Assembly (NCBI GenBank): GCA_008828725.1
Contig: MEHQ01003153.1
Location: 618,463 to 682,462 of the forward strand
Length of the DNA stretch: 64,000 nucleotides
Origin: Saccharina japonica
Lineage: Eukaryota > Sar > Phaeophyceae > Laminariales > Laminariaceae
Direction: 5' to 3'
The notes beneath the pieces were generated by a model. It made no database searches. It had not been told where the DNA came from and saw nothing but the letters and a program-made list of their open reading frames with translations. This document shows, piece by piece, positions 33,401 to 44,000 of this stretch. The first letter of the stretch is position 1; every line of letters begins with the position of its first letter. Position numbers and translations under genes: made by a program.

Positions 33401-35774
33401 TTCGAACTTCCTTACTGAACACTGGTGTGGAGTCCTGTTACTTCGCCTCTCTCAAACGTACGTTATTTGCAGCAATACCTCCGTGCGCTGTGAGATCTTG
33501 GGTTTCTTCGAAACTCACCTGTGCAAGGTGTGCATGATACTTCCATCGCGCGTACTGCGGGTTCTATGTGTGTCCTCATACACTCATCCAGGATGTACAT
33601 CCTGGATATTAGGAGAATATAATCTGGAGCTGCAGAACAAATATGCATCGGATCCAACGGTATTGTGTGCTTACGCAAGTAGCTTCTCAGTCGAGAAGCA
33701 CACTAACCCTCGATGATAAGTTCTTGGACTGAAAGTTTGCGACCTGAATACCTGAGTACCTGCCGCAGCACGGGTCGTTGGTGAAGGAGGGGGGCTAAAC
33801 TTGGCCGACCGAGACAAAGCGTTCCGCCGGACGCTTGACGGCAGCACCGTCACTCACTAGGCGTGCTGCAAATAGGATACTATTCCTCTTTAACGCCGTC
33901 GTGCTCGTATTCCAAATAACAGCAGTGTGAAAATGTATCGCGTTTCTGCAGTGCATATGATCTACTGCAGGATGCATACACTTGGCAGCTGGCTGATACT
34001 GTTGTCCCTGTTACCGACCCGATGCGGCGCATAGACGCCCTTTATAAACGGAGCGGGGCTCGGGTTGGGGCCGTCGGCATATATCTATGTGGGCAGGTGC
34101 CGTGGCGGCAAGGGCAGTAGACGAAGTCATGAAGACCAGGAGTTCAAAGACGGACGAAGTGCCACGGGAGTAGATCTCGACGGTGATATCTGAACGAAAG
34201 AGCGACAACGGTGCCTCTAGACGGAGGCGGGACATTGACTCAGCGGCAGTCATCGATTCTCCCCGTCCTTTTAGGGGGGTTTGGTCGCGTGCACCCCGCG
34301 GTAGAGGTGGGGTACAGTATGCTTGGGTGAGACAACGGACCCGCAGGAGCAATTCGACCCCAGTCAAATGGTTAACAGAGAGTTCCTGAGCACGAGGAAT
34401 CGTGGGTAGGGCCACCAACTGGGGCAGGAGGCCTCAACTAACCCCAAACTTACTTGAAATGGTCGGGGGGAGTGCACAATATTACTTGGGCTCCTAGCTT
34501 GAAGAGATCAACACCAATACTAAAAGTGAGTCACCCCCAAACAATGTTTAGTAAAGCGTGCGTACGATCAACCCGACGAGCAAACTGGAACCTCCTCTAA
34601 ACCCCTCTCGAACGGCGCCTACCAAACTCGGAAACCCCCGTGTGCTGCGAAAAAACTAAAACCGGCATCAATTTCGCGTTGCGCTAGCCTTGTACGTACC
34701 ACGCCTCCCTCTCGACCACCTCAAGCTACCGGTTCGGCACGTGCAAAGCTCAAGGTATCCCGCCTCTCTGTCCCAGAGAGCCCCGTCGCCCGCCGTTTGT
34801 GTCATACGCGCGGTGCCCCGTGGAGCTGATTCGCCGACTCGAGATTGCGGGTATCTTCACTCGTTTGAGATCCACCAGGTTCGCAATCACCATTGAATGT
34901 TAGTTTTCAAAGCAAAACGATCCTTACAGATTTGAATGTATTGGATTCGCCGCCGCAGCAGGGGGGCAGAGCAACCCCTCGTGCCTCGGTGGACAGGCCG
35001 CGCCTGGACACGAAAGTGGCTGCCCCTGTCCTCTCGACCTCCCCCCTCTACCCGCCGGCGACCACCGACACACGAGGCGGCGTCGCGCTCGCCCTGGCCG
35101 ACGGCGCGAGGTCGGGGTCTCTTTTGGCCTATGCCCCCCAACCCCTAGCCCACCCCTCTATATTCAATTGGAGCCTATTCCACCGCATCTTACCTCCCAA
35201 ATTTCTGCGCCCGCATCGCGCTGCGGGGGGTCCGGTGCGAAAGCGAGAAGGTCGGTTTCGCATTGTGTATACCCCAGCCCCCTACCCTCGTCGAAACCCG
35301 GGGCCGAAACGCCCCAGCAAGGCTCGCCCGCGATTCTAGACTAACCCTCGTCATCCGGCATACGACATGCAACAACTACCACCGCACTATACGGTCTATG
35401 GCCTACCATTACTACTACTACAACGGCCTTCGTACGGCATTCGTTCGGTTTTGTGCAAACCAATTTCCACTGTTTGTACAGAGTATACACCTTGAAACAC
35501 ACACATGTCAAACCCATTCAAGTAAATGCTTACCGTAGAGCTATCTAGTTGACGTTGCAGGGCAATGCCAAAACACTGCACCAGGTATAATGACAGCTAT
35601 ATCGCTCTACGAGCTGATGCCCGTTTTTTCAAGCCATCGTACGCCCGGTGGCGGCCCGGCTGCCCTATTCGCACAGCAGTAGCGGCCCCTCTATAGCGCC
35701 GGTTGCCCCGCTTTAGTGCCCTGTTTCCCGCTATGGCGCCTTTCGAAACAGCTTGGCGCAGCTGAAATTCACCA
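33401..35774. other. No recognised gene
   Basis: A GC-rich open frame (34893-35339, plus, rich in Pro/Arg/Ala) lacks recognisable motifs or splice signals. A decayed end motif (CAGGAGGCCTCAACTAACCC) lies at about 34424. Everything else is short frames. Confidence 0.3.
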
Positions 35775-37822
35775 GAGTGTGGTAGCGTGCGGCGTAAATA
35801 GTGCCGGTTGCCGCTATTGGCGCATACCGACACTATAGAGGGATCACTACTGACAAATATTCGACTAGACATGCCCCTCCGCACCCCCCGGGGCCTGTAC
35901 GTTTTGCGTGCTTCCGCGTTATTACTCGTTGGTGCTGCTGAGGGCTTTTTTCTTCATCTTCTTTTTTTTTGTGGCATGTTTGTCCCATTACGCCGCACTA
36001 CGGCAACGGCATTGCATTAGAGTTACACGTTTTGAACGCAAACAATCTCGAACTACGAATAAGGGCCGTTTGAATTGAATTTTGGTGTACAAACGGTCCT
36101 TACATTTAGGTACATATATATATGAGCAATGCCACCTTCCAAGGGTGACGGCTTATTTTCCGAAATCCTCACAGGAGGATCTCAAATATTTCACCCCGAA
36201 TCATGACTACTTCGAAGAAGGTTGTTCGGCCAACCCGGCCAAAGACTTGATTATACTGACTACCAGTACTCCTAAGCCAAATATACATATACGAGCAAAC
36301 GTATCATTCCAACCGGTAGCTACTCAACGGAGAAGCTCTACCGGGGTCAGAAAATTTGGAACCAATAAGTGGTACTACCCCATATCGGACGCGTGCTACA
36401 GTAGGATAGAGGGGGTTTAGGGTATACCGTTATTTGGCTGAAACGTGTTTCTGATTGATCAGGCTCCACTTAACCCCAAATCGCCAGACGTTTATTCCTG
36501 TGTTGCAATATTGTCCATGTGATACTTGGGGACATGGTATTGTTCAGCGGGTATGTAGCACTATTTCGGGGTGGGCTAATGTAGTATATAGGACCTACGG
36601 TACAGACAAAAGCCTATATATTTACCTATTTTTACTAGCAATTTTGGTCCTATTCACTATGGTCCCCCGTAATATTAGTTTCCTCCAAAATCAGTTTTTG
36701 ACTTACTATTAGTATAGAGCTCCTCAAGTGACCACCCTCAGAAGGCAAACCCATGGCGCACCTGCATGCAGGCCATCGTGGCATGCGTCATCGGTAGACC
36801 CGGCTGTGTCAACATCGAGATTATTCGATAGATCCCTACATTAAGTCAGGGCTTATCGTAGGTTACACCTTTTTCTCGAAGTCTTCAGTTGTTGGCTTCT
36901 CAAGTCAGGAGCCTTGACACATTCAGGTACGCTACCACTATACTGAAGCACGTGCCACGGTCGAATAAGGGCCGGGGGGGGGGAGGGGGGGATTCCTGTT
37001 ACACTTCCTCCTCTTCACAGCTCATGTCTGAGTCCCCGTACAACGCAGAAACGGGACCAGGCACACCCTTCCTTTCTATTGAGCACACTTTCCTGGGAAA
37101 CGAGTCTGCGCGAACGCTTTTGCTGTTGCTGTTGTCGCCGTCATCGCAGTTTTTGCGGAACGACGCGCGCAGGAGGTAGACAGCCTCCATCGCGACGGCC
37201 AACACCATAAGTACGTTCACCGCGATGAGCACGCCGCCGAAGACTTCCGCGCTGTACTCCCGCTCGCCTGAAACGTCAACCTTCGCCAGCAGCGCCTGAA
37301 AAAATGACAGGAATACAACGGCGTGCCCGACCCGAGACAACCACGTGTCCATGTCCGAAACGTAGGGGTCGAGCGACCAGGACACCATGATGAATATGAA
37401 GGCCAGGACGATCGTCGTGGCCACCTGCGCTGCCGTGTTCGGAAACGTGAACACGATGATGCCCGTTAGGGCAACACGCCGAGCGCACTCGACAAGCTCG
37501 TAGTAGAACCGACCGGGCTTGTACGGCCTCCACAAGTCGGCAGTCGACTGCCAGTCAAGCGGCGTCTTGCACGCACGCCGATCGCCGTCTCTCAGCACGT
37601 CTCGATCCCGGAAGAGGATGATCGCGTAAAGGAGCGGAATCCCGACCGGGTACACGCCGATCATGAAGGCCGCGTACCTCTTCAGGGCCTCGTGCTTGGC
37701 CGAATCACAGAGGATAGCGTAGTCGGCGCGGAGGTAGCTGAATCCGTCGTCGAGATCGTCGCACGCGAACATGCGGAAGACGGTGGAAGAAACCGACGAG
37801 TACACCAGAAACGTCAAAAGGA
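35775..37822 (+). repeat. Segmental duplication, copy 1
   Basis: This block, from GTAGCGTGCGGCG to the 3' half of the last surface-protein exon, reappears inverted at 60735-62715. Matches include GGGATCTATCGA, GGTGTAACCTACGATAAGCC and the coding part. The family A element at 36388-36789 is present only here, so it inserted after the duplication or was lost from the other copy. Confidence 0.8.
36388..36789 (+). mobile_element. MITE-like family A with a nested family C
   Basis: The ends are GACGCGTGCTACAGTAGG and GTGGCATGCGTC. A family C element (36585-36678, ending ACTATGGTCCCCCGTAA) sits inside it. The empty site is preserved in the duplicate near 62140-62150. Confidence 0.7.
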
Positions 37823-38090
37823 GCCCCGCGGAGGCGTGCTTTCGCCGCACGGCTCCGAGCGCTTGTGGAGAGTGGCTGTTCCTCCACCTGGCCACCAAGT
37901 ACGTCCCCCCAAGAACGCACAGCGCGGCAATGGGGCCCAGCGTGGCCGCAAGAAGACGGTCGTGGAAGTCGACGGTCACAAAGCACCCGGCCGAGAGCAC
38001 CCAGCCGAGGTCGAAGCTAACGCCGGCGGCGATTCCATCGAGGAAACGCCCGTAGGACACCGGGTAACTGGCGTTCGCTACGTCATCGAA
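36999..38090 (-). CDS. Surface-protein exon 4: multi-pass membrane domain
   Basis: It has 363 codons and TAA at 37001-36999. It reads FDDVANASYPVSYGRFLDG, FDLGWVLSAGCF, VDFHDRLLAATLGPI, several hydrophobic helices including YAAFMIGVYPVGIPLLYAI and the block VSWSLDPYVSDMDTWLSR. It ends in a tail rich in Asp, Asn and Glu. A truncated inverted copy lies at 60736-61953. Confidence 0.85.
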   Translation of the reverse strand, partial: FDDVANASYPVSYGRFLDGIAAGVSFDLGWVLSAGCFVTVDFHDRLLAATLGPIAALCVLGGTYLVARWRNSHSPQALGAVRRKHASAGLLLTFLVYSSVSSTVFRMFACDDLDDGFSYLRADYAILCDSAKHEALKRYAAFMIGVYPVGIPLLYAIILFRDRDVLRDGDRRACKTPLDWQSTADLWRPYKPGRFYYELVECARRVALTGIIVFTFPNTAAQVATTIVLAFIFIMVSWSLDPYVSDMDTWLSRVGHAVVFLSFFQALLAKVDVSGEREYSAEVFGGVLIAVNVLMVLAVAMEAVYLLRASFRKNCDDGDNSNSKSVRADSFPRKVCSIERKGVPGPVSALYGDSDMSCEEEEV

Positions 38091-41000
38091 CTGTCGCACA
38101 GGCGAGCGAGCGGGCGGCAAACAAGAAACGACGAGGGAAGAAAACAAACAAGCTGTCAGCGCAGCGAACCAGACACACGTAACTGGGAGTTGATGTAAGT
38201 TTATGTGGCCAATGCAGAGCCATGTTGTGGAATACCCGGGGGTGGTGCCAATTGTCAGTAAAGTGACCGTAACGTACCGACTCTAGTAGAACTTCCATCC
38301 TACACTGCAACATATAGGAGGGGGGGAGGGGGGGAGGGGTGGGGGGGGTCCGTGGGGGCAATGGGGGGGGGTCGTAATCGAATGACCCTCCCGTCCCCTA
38401 CAATGCAGACAGTGACTTGGGGTTTCCCGCCCAAATGCAGTGTTGCTTGCACAGAGTCGCGGGGGGGGGGGGGGGGCGTACAGCGTACTTTTTTGTTTCT
38501 TTCCTTACTCGTTTGATCGGGGGGGGGTTATTCCTATTTTTCTGACTGGCGGGCTGCTCAACCGAACATCTGCCTAACCTATTGATAATTCCGTTTGTGG
38601 TTTACAGTTTCATTGGTTAAAACTACGCCTCTAGACAATATGGGGGGCGAGAGTCCATCCGATGACTAAACAAAACTTTTGTTTTGCGTTGTGGTTGTTG
38701 TTTTGTACACGGGTTTTGGGCGAGACATATTTTGGCAGAAGAAGCGTGTGCTTCGACAGAGGCACCAGGTAGCAGTTTGTTTTTCGTAAAACATATTTCT
38801 GACTATTACGGAGGACCATAGTTAATAGGACCAAATATTGTTAAGCAAAAACAGGTAAATATATAGGTTGTTATGTGCATCGTAGGTCCTATTTACTATG
38901 GCCCCCCGAAATAGCAGGCCATGGGATTGTTCATCTCGGTTCTGTGTTTCGCCGGTTTTTCGGGGATCTACACCACGCATGCCGAGGTAGAGATGCACCT
39001 GCGTACAGTACATTTTCTGAAGCTCCTCACTTGAGTAGGTCAATAGTTATACTACTGTAGGTAAAAAACTGTTGATCTCGGTTAATGTGTTTCGCCGGTT
39101 TTTCGAACATCTACACCACGCATGCCGAGGTAGAGATGCACCTGCGTACAGTACATTTTCTGAAGCTCCTCACTTGACTAGGTCAATAGTTATACTAGGT
39201 AAAAAAAACTGATTTTGGAATGCAAGTCCGACGATTCGGGGTTAAGGAGGGCGACGATTCAGAAAAAAAATCAAGCTTGAAAAAAAAAAGTGTAACCTCT
39301 GCGTATCACTGTACCATGCGTCAGAAGCCCCCCCCCCTCTAGTAGAAGTCCGAGAAACACGGTGTACAGGCGTGACCCTGCACTATATCGTGCCTGCTGT
39401 GCACGTCGACCCTGGCGAAGGTAAGGTTGCACCTAGAAATTGTTTGTAGAAAGTACGATAACTTAACCCTACCTGTAGGCCATAGTAAATAGGACCAAAT
39501 GTTATTGGCTAAAAATAGGCAAATACACAGATTGTTGCGTGCACCGTAGGTTCTATTTACTACCCCCTCAATAGCGATATTGGAGGTACGGTAGTTCCTC
39601 AGTGTAACAGCCCCTCCTGTTAGAATGTATCAGACCAAAATGGGCTACCCCTATATGTATCATAACGCGCTTCCTTTCGTACCGGTAGGATGAGGGGAAG
39701 AGAATGAAGAAGGCACGAATACGAAGAATAAGTGGTACTTAAAGTTGATCACTGCCACCGTCACTCCGCCTTGTATCTATTGATCGGATGTGAACCTGTT
39801 GGATAGTATGTACATGGGGGCGCTTCCAGCAGTGGAACGTGTTCGACAGCAGTAGCACAATCGCATGGATGCGCCCCCGGCAGGTCAAAGTGTTGGGTGG
39901 TCCCTGCACTTGCACTCGCCTGGGTAAGAATCTGCCACATGACGATGATCACTTTACAGCTCTGTAGCGGCAAGCATCGCACCAGCCCACGGAACATCGT
40001 CGGCAATCCACCGCTCGGCGCCACCTGCCCTGCGGAGATCTTCGACACCATGTAGATCACGAAAAACACGCTAGCGACCACAACAACTATCCCTACGACG
40101 GTCGCCAGCAGCACCTGCTTCCAGCCTCCCAAGCATGGGCGACAGGTGTACGCCAGTGTTTCCGCGTAGTCGGGGGTGCACACAGAACAGTCTGCGATGG
40201 ACGTTTAGGGGCGAACAGAAAACAATAACACCGGACAAAACAAATATGTGCACAGGTCAGTCCTCCGTCGACTCGAATAATGTAGCGGGCTCAATGTTCT
40301 TCTGCTTGCTTGACGTCTTTATATGCCGAGCTACTGAAGCGATGGTTTGCAGCCTCGCCTCTCGACATATACCAGGGATTAGAATGTTCTTCTCCGGCCC
40401 AATGACGGGTCGGCCATAATTTGGATTTGGGAGTTCGTCCGAACGAATTACGAAACATGTGATATAAGGCAGGTATAGGGCCTGCCAGGTCATCTCGTGA
40501 ACCTGGAAGTATACAAAAAACCGAGCACCGTGGCATACTCCGTAGTTTAGACGCGGTGGAACACTACTATTATGAGTAATGGGATACTGCCCCGAACAGT
40601 AGCAGTATTCCCAGTAAGTGGTTCGCTGGTATACTGTTACGACTTGGTTTTTGTGTGTGGGCCGAAAATGACTGTTTTGTAGTGTGGATATCGATTGACT
40701 TTGTTCACGTGCGGATGATCAAAATTGACTTGGTTTTAGTATGCATGCCGAAAATCACTTGGTATTAATGCAAGCTCCGAAATTGACTTGGTTTGTGTGT
40801 GGTCGACTTGTTTCTAGTGTGGGAGATCGAACCTGATTTGGTTTCACTGTAGGGATCAAATTGATTTGGTATTTGTGTGTCGAAAAGGAGTTATATAAAA
40901 ATTAACTTGGTTTTTGTGAAATGATATTCGACCGCAAACAGAGATGGCATCTTGACAGATAGATGCGTGTTGGTTATATATAACTTCCTTTTTAGAAAAC

Positions 41001-44000
41001 CACTCATTCGGAGCTGTCTGAGTAGCTCAAAAGTGGTTTATCGTTTATAATACTGTAGTGAAGTATGTCTCCCTACCGCGGGTCATCTAATGCAAGTATC
41101 GGATTGGATGAGGCCTCCTGCGCCGGCAGGGGGTCCTCGTCTGGTATGTTGCCCCGCGCTGAGTGGTCGCTCGGCTGGCGTATACTCAGCGCGCGGTTAG
41201 TGCCTGTAAATGATATGGGTACAAAAACCTATGAATACTACTGCTGGGTGGGTGGGATGGTCTCAACAATTTCATGACCAACTCTGCTCACGAGTTTTCG
41301 GGGGCGAAGAAGAGGAGTGACCTCTCCGGGATACCATTTCTAAGACATTCTGATCGAATCCGTGGTTCCATTATTTCGGACCCTCGGATGTGCAATCGCC
41401 AGTTCACTACGTAGTGCATTCTGTCTCCCTACCGTGGATCATTTAATGTAAGTACTGGATTGGATGAGGCCTCCTGCGCCGGCCCGTGGTCCCGTCTATA
41501 CTTCATGGTTACTTTGCCTTGTCTCTGTAGGTGACCACTGGTCATGTGCAGAGTTGTCTCGCCCAAACCTCCTTTACATTGCTTGACATTGCTTGACATT
41601 GACATGACCATTCCGTTTCGGACAAGGTGCGGAATCACTCTTGAATTCAGGCGACAGTTGTGTGGTAGATCGCTGGTGTCGTCGTTTATACACGAAACAA
41701 ATAGGCCTAATCGAACACGTATTTCCGTTTTTTCTTAAATGCATCTCCACACAACAGCCAGGCCCCACGCAAGCAAAACCCATTGAATGATCGGTGGAGT
41801 TCCTAGATATAGTGCATACCAACGTTATACAAGGCGTTACGCTCAGCGGGTGTGCTTCCGCCGCCCTCTACGCTCGCTCACAAGGAATACAACAAATTGC
41901 GAGCGAAGCAGACAGAGAGGTCCACGATTGTAAATAGATGCAAACGGACGACTGGTGCCACGGTAGGGGGGTCGTGTATATAGGTGCTTGTTTTTCACCT
42001 GCACAGAGCCACTCGGCCGAGTGACTGCTTTACTGCGTTGCACTCATAACCTTTTTTTGTTTTTTTTGTTGTTCTATATGGACCGCCATTGGAGGTTTAG
42101 TTACGTAACGCCAAAAAACTATGTTTAGGTCCAATTTTCAGTTTGATTCGGAGCCACTCGTCCGAGTGGCCAAGACCCGGTAGTGAAAATGTTGGTACCC
42201 CCCCCGTAGCACCAGTCAAACGTCAAGAGCGCCCACGATTTTTTACAGTTATTGTTTTGTAGGCGTGGCAGATTTCGATGCGTCTTCGTTCGTTATGGCA
42301 CAACGAGCTGTAAAGATGCTCGCTCGACGACACGCTGGCTCTCTCGCCATGGCTTGTGTTGTCGCGCTCCCCCATCGGCTCGTACACTCGCTTTGCTGCT
42401 TTTGTGCTCGACGACAGCGTGCTCGACGACAACATGCTCGTACGTACATATATACAACAAAACAACTAAATAAAATGCAAAAAGGGAAAAAGGCTCGCCG
42501 GCAAATGAGAAAAGGATGACATCCAAATCGGACGCGTGCTACGGTAGAGGTATATAGGTATACCTTTTTTTTTGGCTGAAACGTTTTCGGAGTGACCTAT
42601 TAAGGGCTCCTTACCTTAACCTAAAATCGTCAGAATTCCATCCTTGTGTTGAAATATTTTTCGTGTGTTGTATACTCAGGCCGTGGGATTTTCCATCGGG
42701 TATATATAGCCCTTGTATTTTCATTCAAAACAAAATCAGTTTTTGGTCGAGGAATAGAGCGCCTCAAGTGATCATACCACCCCCAGAAAAAACATGGTGC
42801 ACCTGCATACAGGCTACCGTAGCATTCGACATCGAGGGTCGATTCTGGCCCGCAAACACGGGCTGAGAAGGGCTGCGAGGTGGTACAACGAGCGAGAGAC
42901 GGCTGAGGGTCGGACTACCTCCTAGTTTTATAAGTGTGTGTACTTGTGCTGGCTTGTCGCGTTAAAGTGCCGAGCTATCAACGTTTGGGGCTTGCAGGCC
43001 TCGCCTCTCGAAACACGACGCTCTCCCCGACTTCATGCCACATGCCACAACTCACACGCCCCAGTGTAGCCCTCTGCGCAGTAACCCGCGGACTCTGTCA
43101 CGCCTCCCCCGCACGCGCCTTCGTTGTAGCATGGCAGGATATCGCTGCCTCTGCTCGTGTTCGTTGCTCTCCAGTACCCGTCTTCTATGTCCAGCGTTTG
43201 CAGAGTGACTCCAAGCCCGACGCTTGTCGAGTGTTCGTACTCCGCTGTGCAGACCAGAGCGCCCGCGTCCTCCACTTCGCATGTAGGGCACTTGGGACAA
43301 TCGTCACAGACTGTGCCGTAGTGGTCTTCGTCCTGTCGTCAAAACGGGCGGGTTGAGCAGAGGAGTGTCGTTTAACCCCTCTCTACTATTAATCGTATTA
43401 CGTGTGAGACCAGCTGCTACGCAGCACCGGGGTCGTTTGTGGAGGTCTACTTATAGGTGTTACCTCGTTCAAAAAAGGTTTTTTGACGAAAACAAAAATG
43501 AAAATGCACGCCTTATTGGGTCCAAGAGACGCGTGATTCGACATCGGTAGCACTTTTTTGGCTAAAATGTTTTCTGAATGACCGTGGAGGGCTCCTTAAC
43601 CCAGTCTTCGGAATGGAATCCTTTTTTTTTTTGTTTGGCAATAAAAAAAACGATTTTGGCTTACACCTACTCGTAGGCCATTGGAATGGTTGGTCATATG
43701 GCCGGGTTTGCACATTTGTTTTTCTTGAAATCAGGTTTTGGGTGACTTACTAATGACTTACTAGTAGTGTTGAGCTCCGCACAGGGAGGAACAGCAGAAA
43801 CTAAAAGGTGCACCACTTACCATTCAGAACCGAAAAACTCATACCAGGTATCACAACTCATATCACACTACGAGGTATTTCCAAGTAATTTGTCCCATAA
43901 ATACGTGGGACCAGTTCTTAAGGGGTTAAGCGTGTGTCAGGAAACCGTCCGAAAGAAATATCGTCTAGCCACAGATACAGCGCGTCCTTTGCTAGTCTAG

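Larger units (their letters stand above)
38091..39919 (-). other. Surface-protein intron 3, GC-AG type
   Basis: It runs from GCGAGTGC at 39919 to GTGCGACAG at 38091, 1829 bp. Joining CAG to TTC (Q-FDDVANASYP) keeps the frame. It contains G-runs (38318-38480), family C copies and a family A copy. Confidence 0.7.
40192..43055 (-). other. Surface-protein intron 2, repeat-filled
   Basis: GTGAGT...CCATCGCAG, 2864 bp. On the plus strand it holds a GACTTGGTTTTTGTG minisatellite (40620-40925), recombinase-element end fragments (41060-41690), a family B element (41949-42218) and a family A element (42531-42830). Confidence 0.75.

Noticed and set aside
33354-35339. Medium-length frames as host exons
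   Set aside because: No splice borders, domain or repeat support. The GC-rich sequence opens frames by chance.
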